Positions 55,854 through 64,000 of a stretch of DNA of 64,000 nt are shown in pieces. The notes beneath the pieces were generated by a model. The model was not told the DNA's origin, did not search any database, and saw only the letters and a program-made list of their open reading frames with translations. The DNA lies in NCBI GenBank assembly GCA_963691705.1, contig OY829541.1:40193661-40257660 (forward strand), written 5' to 3'. Each line of letters opens with the position of its first letter. The first letter of the stretch is position 1. The position numbers were made by a program, and so were the translations under genes. Source of the stretch: Viola odorata (lineage: Eukaryota; Streptophyta; Magnoliopsida; Malpighiales; Violaceae).

Positions 55854-58019
55854 ATGCCTCGCACGAGATCTCAATCTAGCTCTTTAGCTATCCCTAGGCC
55901 AATTTCTCGATATCCCGAGCTTGAAAACACCCCTATCATCTTTACTTGCCCCACTATCTTACGCCTCGAACTGGAAAGTAATAATATTACCTTCCCCTGC
56001 GGCTATCGCCCCACTATTCCTTCTGACACTATGAGGCTTCATAGCCGGCTCTGGAAAACTCATAGGATTCTTTATTTTAAAATGTTTCAATATGGGTTCC
56101 GCCTCCTAGTTCATCACACGCTAGAGCATGTGTTGCGCGAGCACAGGCTTAACCCTGCGCAGATTACCCTTCCCTCATGGAGCTGCATCTACGCCTTCCT
56201 TCGTGCTTGCGAATTAAAAGATATTCTTGCTCCCTCCGTCGCTTTATTTCGCAAGTTCTTGACTCTGGTTTTTCGCGACGACTTCATTAATATTATTCCA
56301 AGATGGGATGATGCTCTAGTGAGGCCTTTTTGGCAGAAATTTCGAGGATTCGAGGGGAACGTCGAAAACTGGAAGAGCGGTTTCTTCGTTGTCGAATTAC
56401 CCTCTCGCATGTGGCGTCCTGATTTCAACCTAGAGGTGGTTGATTGGGCGAGGCCAGCGCCTCTGTCTAGGGAAGAGTTGGATGAGGCCAACGCCTTACT
56501 GGAGATGGAGTCCTCCTTCCAGATCTGAAACTTTGCCTTGTAGAGGCCTTTAACTGAGTGTACCATAGGTGAGCTTTTGAGCTTCGCCGCTGCCTTGCTT
56601 ACCCCTTGTTTACTAACATAACTTTTCACAGGGGAAACCATCGCTCGACCGCTCTCTGAAGATGACGCTCCTCACAAGGTTGTTGCCCCTTCAACGACTA
56701 CTCCCTCTACTTCCGCTGGGGGTCGAACTGATCACCGTATGCCCATAAAGAAAAGAGCTTTAGACGAGATTCTCTCCAGGGAAAGCGGTTCCTCCTTCCG
56801 CACTTCCCGCTTCGTGGAAAATTGGTTACCCAGCCGGAAGAAGAGGTCCGGGTCTGGTTTGCTAGTGACTGAGACAAAGATTTTCTCCTACGGAGTCGAG
56901 GACATGGAGGACATGGACACGGAACTGAGCCTCCACCCGGCTTCCTCAGCTCAACGAAGGAAGCTAAGGGAACCAAGCGAGGCTCAAGTGGCCAAGATAG
57001 CTGCCCAATCTCCTCCAAGCGACGCTGCAGGTACCGTCACTTCCCAGACTGCCACTTCCCCCGACACCACTAGGGAAGGTGCCGCTTCACTGGGTGGCGC
57101 TTCCTCGACTCTGGGTTCGGCTGCCCCCAACAAGGTCTCATCTACCGCAATGATGCCACCATCCGCCGCGGATTCCGCTCCTGCCATAGAGCGTCCACAT
57201 TCGCCCATTGACCCATGTATTCCTGACGTGCGACCCTCAGTCCCAAGCGGACTTGGTTCTTCTCACTCTCCCCCGAAGTCCCCTTGCCCGTTGTTCCTTA
57301 CTTCGATTCGAGACATTGGGGGCTCAGGCAGTATCTCCACCCCTTGCTTGGCTGCTGATCTTTCCCGTGACGGGCCTCAAGGGGGCCCCTCTCACCGGCT
57401 AAATCTGTCAAAATTTGGGACTGATGGGTTCCGTGCCCTGGGTATATCAGACCCCTTATCGCAAGATCAGCCCACGGCTATCTTGGCCTGTGAAATGTTT
57501 CGCGCCTCCGAGGAGGAGAGTAGGCTGCTGCAGCTTCCTCCTGAAGTTCAGTATATGCGCGTCATGAACAACTGCCTTGCTGCCTTTTGACAACTTCATT
57601 ACTTCATCAAAGCTCGTGGTGCCCAATCTCAAAACTCTGGTGCCTTAGCAAAGGTAGAGGAGCTGTCGCGACTCCACAAACGCGCTCAGGTGGAACTGCG
57701 CGAGTGCCGCGCTGACCTTTCTCGGGAAAGATCTAAATGAAAAGCCCAGGTTGAAGCTTTAGAGGCTAAGTTGGTGGCTGAGAAGAAGAAAAAATCGTTC
57801 CTTCTTGAGGAGGTGACCTCCCGCGATGCGGACCTATCAAAAGCTTTCAAGAAGGTGACCTGGTGGAAGAAGAAGACTGAACAAGCCTTTATCGCCGGGG
57901 TGACAGATCAGCACCGCGGCAGGTCCGCTGACCCCGCTGAGGTCGCCAAGTATGCCTCCGCCAGGATGAAAGAGATTGACGAGAGTCAAGAGGGTTTCCT
58001 CTCCTCCGAAGAGGAGTAG
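55854..58019 (+). pseudogene. Cassette gene C (E5 copy), four nonsense codons
   Basis: It starts MPRTRSQSSSLAIPRPISRY. The PF04195-like domain is clear (YFKMFQYGFRLLVHHTLEHV, RLNPAQITLPSWSCIYAFL, IIPRWDDALVRPFWQKF, NWKSGFFVVELPSRMW). TGA (56526) and TAG (about 56541) fall just before the donor. Intron 56569-56631 (GTGAGC...CACAG, 63 bp) holds a perfect TACTAAC branch motif (56611-56617). Exon 2 shows KKRALDEI, FVENWLPSRKK, LNLSKFGTDGFRALGISD and a coiled coil, with TGA at 57588 and 57738 in an otherwise single frame to 58019. Confidence 0.77.
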
Positions 58020-58691
58020 CGGATCAGTGCCTGGGAAGGGCCTATTTGATGCCGCTTGATTGCGGGTGTCGCTGCTTTACTTACTCCCTTGTTGTGCTAT
58101 TTTTCCCATTTGGACTTTGTCGTCGCCTCCTTGCTTGTAATAATTAACAGATCTTGCAATCTTGACCAAATAATGCGTGCTTCTTAACGATGTCGCCTTT
58201 TATCACATGTCGCTTGACTACCTTTTCTTCGCACTTTACCTCTTGCATGTCGTGTCATTACATCTTGCCTCTCCTTTGCGCCGGGTTTGACTGCGCTCTT
58301 TTCAGAGCATTTAATGCTCTGACTTCTTTGGCTCGATACGGGGGAGACAACCATGATGCTTTGAGCCCACGTGTCATCAAAGGGGAACGCTAAAAGACTG
58401 GCGGGCTGAGCATGTCTTTTCGCTCCTCAGGGATTGCACCCGCTTCCCGCGTCTCCTTGCCCTTGACACGTCACACATGACAATCGCTTGACCCTTCGTC
58501 CCCTTTAGTCCTTAGGGTTATAAAAACCCCCACGTGCTTTCTCTTTATCTCTTGTTACCTTTCTCTTTCGAAAAATAAAAAGAAGAAAAGACAATTCCTC
58601 TTCTTCCTCCTACGATCCGTCGCCGCCCGGGTGCTCCGATCTTCTTCTCACCACAGGTACCTTCCTTTCTATCCTTCTTTTAAGCTTTCTC
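58020..58691 (+). promoter_or_regulatory. Gene D promoter region of E5 (C-D intergenic)
   Basis: The palindrome GAGCATTTAATGCTC (58315-58329), G-box CACGTG (58368-58373) and TTAGGGTTATAAAAACCCC (58512-58530) occur in the same order and near-equal spacing as in E1 and E2. The first 15 bases are identical to E2. No ORF is supported. Confidence 0.65.
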
Positions 58692-61021
58692 ATGGCTTGT
58701 AATCGCCGCTATCCCCGCTCTGCTGGGAAGGGGATTTGACACTACTGTTTCCACCATTGCTTCCACCGCCGTCCTTCGACGGCGCCTGCGAAGCTACAAT
58801 GTTGTCTTGACCAGCTGGAGGGGTATTCCACTGAAGTTGCCCCAAAGTCCCTTCGCCTTAATAGCGAATTACCTGGCAAGAGTAGGGTTCTTTATGCCAA
58901 AATATTTCATTATGGTTTTCGGTTGCCTCTAGATCCCTTAATTGCCGAGTTATTCTCTGAATTTGGTATGAATGCTGCCCAATTGAGTCCAAACACCTAC
59001 TGCAGCATTTATGCTTTTATAGCCCTTTGTAGATATATAGGGAATGAATCTCCTTCCTTGTTGTTACTTCGCTCCCTTTTTCAACTGTACCACCATAACA
59101 ACGGCATCATAGCGATATCGCCTCGCTATTATGTTGAAGCTCTAAACCCCTTTACCTGGAAGCTGTTATTCCTTGAATCTTCTATTGATGCTTGGAAGAA
59201 AGGATTCTTCATCATCAATCTGCCCCAGCCTTTGTGGCGGAGCGGGTTTAATCTCGTCGTCAGAGACTCTGCCTGGGGTGGCAGGCCAGAGTTAGGACCA
59301 GTTGACCAAGGCTGGCTGGACAAGCTGCTCAACCTGTCGGGGATTCCCGGTGTTCGCACTCGCGAACTTGCGTGCCAGGGCGACGTCCAGAATTGCATTC
59401 AAAGTGAGCACCGTCCCTTTGTTCTTTGTTCCATGCCAATACTAACTCTAACATTCATTTCTTGCTTCTACAGATCCTCCCGCCGGGTGGAAACCTGACT
59501 GCATCAAGAAAAGAGAGAGAAGGGCTCAGCAGAAGAGAGAAAAAAGGGCTCTTTCTGCCACCTTGGCTGGTGTCGTGACTGACACCACGCACGCGTCCAC
59601 TTCTGCGCCTGAGTCTTCTTCTCTTCTCCGAGCGGAGGCTACTGCCACACTAGCTGCTAGGCCAGTTTCCTCCCCTAGCGTTGTTCCTGCCCAAGCGTCA
59701 TCTTCTCGTCCTCCTGTTGCAAGAAAGAAGAAAAGAACTCTCCGCCTTCGCGTTATTGCGCCTACCCGTCCTCCTGTTCAGGTGGTTTTTCACTAGATTC
59801 CCTCCGTCTATATGTTTTGTGTCCATTTCTTAATTCCCCTGTTTCTTTTGGTCGTAGGATACCGAGGTTGTTGCCTCTTCTGCCACTCGTTCGCGTGGCG
59901 GCATGGATTTGTCGGGTATTCTTGGCCCCAAGTGTCCCCGTCTTAATGAAGACGTTCCTTCAGCGGACAACTCTGTCGCTGGTCAGGGTAGGCAGGACGG
60001 TATTGCCAATATCGGTCCCTTGGCAGGCGACCAAGGCTCTGGCCCGGCAGGGAGCGGGGCTACCTCTGCGCCGCTTCATTCCTCTTTTGCCGCATCATCT
60101 CTTCCTCCAGGAAATCCCTTGGACTTTCTGGAGGAGCTTGCAGAGGGGCATTTTCCAAACTTACCGACCAACGGCTTCAATATTGACGTTGGGTCGTCCA
60201 ATCGTTCCCCTCCGTCCCCTCCTGATGTCTTCTTCATTCCCACTACTGCTCAGACAATCTTTCCCTCTCTTCCCCCAATAGAAACCCCGCGCATGGTGGC
60301 TGACTTAAGCACTATACTCTCTAGCGGAACTGCCACCCATCAAGTTGATTTAAGCAACATTCGCCAGCGCGGGTTCCCAGCATTAGGAGGCGACAGCTCC
60401 CTAGCGACATCCGCCTTACTGGCAGGACATCTGTTGTCTGTTGAGGAGGAAGAGCAAGGCTTCCTCTCCGTTGCTGAGGGTGAACAATTGCAGCAGATAA
60501 GGACTCATCTATTCTCTAGCTTTCAGGGTTTCCATTACTGGTCTAGGAATGTGACGAGACGAATGAGCTCTCTCCAATCTTCCTCCCAGGAATGGCGCAA
60601 CACTAACCACCAGCTCTTGGAAGAAATCAGCAAGTACCAGAGGGAACTTCATAAAACTCAAGAGGAGCTGCGGAAGAGTGTTGTAGAGTGACAGTGTGTG
60701 GAAAACAGTTTGGGAGTTGCGAGGAAAAAGTTGGAAGAGGCCAAAGGAATCCGGGCCGCGGGGGATGTCGCCCTTCAAGCGGAGCAAAGTAAGTATGCCG
60801 CTCTTACGAAGGAGACGGCGGACAAATGCAAATGGTTTATGGAACAAACTGCAGGCCTCATGGCCGACTGCTTCATTGAGCGTCACGGCCGTCATTTTTT
60901 CGATGCTGACGCCATCATCCGCCTCTTCAAGCAAAAGTCCGGGTTTCTCACAGAAGAGGGCTACCGTCAAGCGAAGAGGCCACAACCTGACGAGGGGGAC
61001 AACAGCATGCCTAGGCCATAA
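58692..61021 (+). pseudogene. Cassette gene D (E5 copy), three exons
   Basis: The ATG at 58692 leads to an early TGA (58737); homology suggests frameshifts in the first 40 codons. The rest of exon 1 is open: KIFHYGFRLPLDPLIAELF, MNAAQLSPNTYC, NPFTWKLLFLESSIDAWKKG. Intron 1 is 59404-59473 (GTGAGC...TACAG). Exon 2 has KKRERRAQQKREKRALS and RKKKRTLR, both basic. Intron 2 is 59782-59857 (GTGGTT...CGTAG). Exon 3 (59858-61021) is open apart from one TGA at 60689: MDLSGILGPKCPR, HQVDLSNIRQRGFPALGGD, then coiled coil and FMEQTAGLMADCFIERHG, ending at a natural TAA. Confidence 0.77.
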
Positions 61022-62243
61022 GTGTCACTTCTCTTTTGGTCCATCAGGCGGCCCGACTTCTTTATCCTTTTTGTGTTTTTGGGGCCTTTTGTTTGAACAA
61101 GTACCCCCTCTTGTACAAATAGCTTGCACAATTTGCTATCATTTTACTTTATCGGTGATCCTTCTCTCTTTACTTTCGTTAGCGCTTCTTTCCAAAACTG
61201 GTTACCACCGTTGCACTGATGTGGCCTGTGCCTTTGAACTTCTCTTACGGGGTCGTGATATGGCACGTCGTCGCGCGTTTCTCTCCGCGCAATAGGGTAG
61301 ATCCGCTCCTTGCCATTATCTCATACCGTGCTTGAGACGACTGGATTTCCCCTTTAGACGCTCTGCCTCTCCGCGGCGTCATTATTTTCTAAGTGCTCCA
61401 TCGCTTTGACACTTTATTAAATTTCCTGCCCATTTTACTTATAACTTTCGTTAGTAGCGACATATTCCCAAAAAACCTTAGTTACCATGGGCCATTGCCG
61501 CGCGCGCTCCTCACTTTCTTAGCGCGATCCTTCCGAGATATCGCTTGTGCCGAATTTTCTGCACATTTTCACTTATCATTTACATTAGTAGGGACATCTA
61601 CTAAAATATCTTAATTACCTTGGGGTGTGGCCGCACATTTCCCCTGACTCATTCGGCGCCATCTCCCCCGATGTCGCTCGTGTCACTTACTCGTCCAGCC
61701 AAACTTCACCGGGTTTGTCCCTTCCGGTTACTAGCTGGGGTATCGTGACCTTTATCATTTCCTCAATTGGCCGGGAAGTGCCACCTCTCAGTGCGCCGCC
61801 TGATCAAGGCCGGTCATCACGAGGATATGACTTTTCACTTCCTCAGCGTTGCCCTCACACCTCGGAACGTGCCCTCTCTTAACGAGGTGCCTATGTTAGC
61901 GCTACCCTCATAAGGATAGGATTTTCACTTGCGAGGTGGAGTTTTTATCTTCCCTAGGGTCATGCCTCACTTAATGATCATCCGCCTTTGTGAGCGCGGG
62001 CTGTCACAAGGATAGGACTTTGCACCCCCAGGGGAGTCGGGGCGTGCCCTCTCTGGGTCTCCCCAGGATAGGACTTTCCACTCCCGACAGTGCTGGAGCG
62101 TGTCTCCTCTTGGCGAGCCGCCTGATCAGGGCCGGCCTCCCAAGGCAAGAATTTTTCACTTCCAGCACCATTCTTTCCTTGTTATCTGCACATCACACAG
62201 ACATCCAACAAGGAAACAAGAAATATTTCCACAATAATTGTTA
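61022..62243 (+). repeat. E5 spacer after gene D, with degenerate repeat module
   Basis: No supported ORF. From about 61780 to 62165 it contains diverged copies of the AAGGATAGGACTTTTCACTC ... GCGTGCCCTC module also seen in E1 and E2. About 61100-61640 holds looser repeats around CACTT..TTAGTAG; I can say no more about it. Confidence 0.5.
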
Positions 62244-62833
62244 GACCATGCCCACCGGCATGTCAAAATTTCAATTTCAAAGACCATGCCCAACGGCGTG
62301 TCAAAATTTCAATTTCAAAGACCATGCCCACCGGCATGTCAAAATTTCAATTTCAAAGACCATGCCCACCGGCATGTCAAAATTTCAATTTCAAAGACCA
62401 TGCCCACCAGCATGTCAAAATTTCAATTTCAATGACCATGCCCACCAGCATGTCAAAATTTCAATTTCAAAGACCATGCTCACCAGCATGTCAAAATTTC
62501 AATTTCAAAGACCATGCCCACCGGCATGTCAAAATTTCAATTTCAAAGACCATGCCCAACGGCATGTCACATTTTCAATTTCAAAACCATGCCATACGGC
62601 ATGTCAACATTTCAATTTCAAAACCATGCCCAACGGCATGTCACATTTTCAATTTCAAAACCATGTCCAACGGCATGTCACATTTTCAATTTCAAAACCA
62701 TGCCATACGGCATGTCACATTTTCAATTTCAAAACCATGCCCAACGGCATGTCACATTTTCAATTTCAAAACCATGCCATACGACATGTCAACATTTCAA
62801 TTTCAAAACCATGCCATACGGCATGTCAAATTC
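62244..62833. repeat. E5 minisatellite, about 16 copies of a 37/38-bp unit
   Basis: The unit is ACCATGCCCACCGGCATGTC followed by AAAATTTCAATTTCAAAG. The first nine copies are 38 bp; the later ones are 37 bp with CACATTTTC. Every unit holds a CATGCC...GGCATG-type inverted repeat. The array runs into the integrase stop codon region at 62826. Long ORFs through it (for example 62248-62841) are periodic artefacts. Confidence 0.9.
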
Positions 62834-62955
62834 TAGCATGATACAATTTTAATCGAGCAATATTCCAAGAGTTAGGTAGGGGAGTACCGTCAATTTGAGC
62901 TAAGTTTCCACATTCGTTGGCCCGACGCTCGTTTGTCCCTGAGCACGAGGTCTCC
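62826..62955 (-). pseudogene. pol: E5 integrase C-terminal remnant
   Basis: GDLVLRDKRASGQRM, then a second small deletion, then DGTPLPNSWNIARLKLYHAR up to the stop at 62826. These are the last residues of integrase as in E1 and E2. The remnant is joined directly to gag sequence at about 62950, so everything from protease to the integrase core is deleted. Confidence 0.8.
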
Positions 62956-64000
62956 CGCGGGTGTCGCTGGGGTAATCTCATCCAGGAACGACGCGCCCCC
63001 AGCGATAATGTTAATAATGGGGATGTCCTCGTCATACATCATCAACGCTTCTTTCCCCTTTGCCTCAGAAGTTCCGTTGTTCCCAGGGGAGGAGGCAATT
63101 TATGGTCACCTAACGCCCCGTGCGGAGGGTCGCTGCTGGTTTCTTCTCTCATACGAGCGGTGATTTCTCCAAGATAGCCTTCTTCTGACAGGCGCTTTAT
63201 TGCTGACTTCAATTCCCTGCATGCCTCTGTAGAATGCCCCTTGACTTTATGGAATTTACAAAAGGCGTTTTTCTTTCGTCCCATTACCACCCCTGGCTTC
63301 ACAGGAGCTGGATAGCAGATCGGCAGGTTCCGCTGCTGAATGATGTCTAAGATTTCCGCTCATAGGAGCGTAAGGGGAGGGAGGTCGGGATCGTACGTTT
63401 GACCCTTAGGGGGATCCGTCTGTCGCTGAACATTCAGACCGCCGCCCCTTCCTCTAGGGTAATTACCCTTCGGGCGATTCGACGCCTTGGGGATGTAATC
63501 TTTCCGCTGGGTGTATTCGTCACCCGGGTGTGTGTCGTGGGTCATACTGCCTTGAGGGGCGTTCTGGGGCGCATCCCGTATCCTGTTTCTGTATTCATCC
63601 TCTTCTATTCTCGCATAATTGTGAGCTTTCAACCTTAGAACGTCTAAAGTCGTTGGGGGATCCACCATCAGCGTATCTCTAAGTTTCCCATATCCACAAT
63701 TCCTCTTCAAAGCCTCTACGGCAAAGTCAATGGTGATACCAGGCGTCAATGAAATTTTCGTATCAAAATGACCAAGATAGCTATTCAACGACTCCTCTGG
63801 CCTTCTACATATATCGAACAAAGCTGCAGCAGACTTCCGAATGGGGATAGCTCCGCTGAAGCGGCTCTTGAACTTGGCCTCTAGTTGTAGGAAATTATCA
63901 ATTGATCGAGCAGGTAGTCCTTCAAACCAGAGTCGGGCTACTCCTGACAGCGTCACAACAAATATCTGACACAACACCGCATCATTGTGCGTTTGAAACT
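62956..64000 (-). pseudogene. gag: E5 gag, partial, continues beyond window
   Basis: The capsid-like part (LCQIFVVTLSGVARLWFEGLP, KSAAALFDICRRPEE, ALKRNCGYGKLRDTLM, LRLKAHNYARIEED) leads to the zinc-knuckle variant CKFHKVKGHSTEAC (near 63240) and the tail DIPIINIIAGGASFLDE. A TGA interrupts at 63360-63362 and frameshifts follow near 63042. Upstream gag lies past the right edge. Confidence 0.83.

Larger units (their letters stand above)
53140..64000 (-). mobile_element. E5: Tat-clade element inserted in E4, pol deleted, continues past window
   Basis: Left to right: 3' LTR (53140-53673), antisense genes A, B, C, D (plus strand), spacer with 38-bp minisatellite, a short integrase end fused to gag (minus strand), then gag running off the window. 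Protease, RT, both RNase H domains and most of integrase are missing, so it is a non-autonomous deletion derivative. The antisense cassette is complete in gene content. Confidence 0.82.

Noticed and set aside
62248..62841. 197-codon ORF of repeating GMSKFQFQRPCP-like residues
   Set aside because: It simply reads the 37/38-bp array; three overlapping frames are open for the same reason, and it has no promoter or homologue elsewhere in the window.
1..64000. Host protein-coding genes, tRNA or rRNA genes
   Set aside because: Every ORF with recognisable or cross-copy support belongs to a retroelement; I found no cloverleaf or rRNA-like sequence by eye.

Overview
The window is a nest of plant LTR retrotransposons. 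I see no ordinary host gene, tRNA, rRNA or bacterial signal. Dual-RNase-H Tat-clade polyproteins, Ogre-like gag with a TGGCGACTTCACTGGGGA primer site, AT-rich LTRs and spliceosomal introns all point to an angiosperm nuclear genome, probably a dicot. The species cannot be named from the sequence. All junctions were read by eye and may be off by one or two bases.

Layout. E0 (1-3407) is the truncated remnant of a minus-oriented Tat element carrying the plus-strand genes A, B and part of C. E2 (3408-34563) is a minus-oriented Tat element: truncated 3' LTR, plus-strand genes A, B, C and D, a repeat-rich spacer, minus-strand pol and gag, PBS and 5' LTR. E1 (4388-20283) is a plus-oriented Tat element of the same family. 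It is nested inside gene A of E2 and flanked by the 5-bp duplication TTCGG. E3 (34564-44346) is a minus-oriented Ogre-type element with a 3.2-kb 5' LTR, PBS, gag and long tandem arrays, but no pol. A 469-bp scrap (44347-44815) follows, resembling another retroelement ORF. E4 (44816-53139) is a second gag-only Ogre-type element with a 3' LTR, an adjacent polypurine tract, arrays and gag. E5 (53140-64000, continuing) is another minus-oriented Tat element inserted in the E4 leader. Its pol is almost wholly deleted.

The most interesting unit is the antisense cassette of the Tat elements. Between integrase and the 3' LTR, on the strand opposite gag-pol, lie four genes in fixed order A-B-C-D. A is a small helical protein. 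B is a proline-rich, basic then acidic protein. C and D are two paralogous proteins with a PF04195-like (Transposase_28, 'putative gypsy type transposon') N-terminus and a coiled-coil C-terminus. Each gene has its own TATA-like box. C has one intron and D has two, at matching places in the copies that retain them. Gene D has a shared palindrome / G-box / telo-box-TATA promoter. Being antisense, the introns cannot be spliced from the genomic RNA and so survive retrotransposition. Extra antisense ORFs are already reported for some Tat-clade elements (Grande/Retand type); the four-gene, intron-bearing, separately promoted organisation is what deserves checking.

All elements are decayed by stops, frameshifts and deletions. 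E1 genes A and B are open, and E1 gene C has a single nonsense codon. A non-coding theme is that each element carries a different tandem array in the same 3' region, consistent with Tat/Ogre 3' UTRs acting as a source of satellite repeats.
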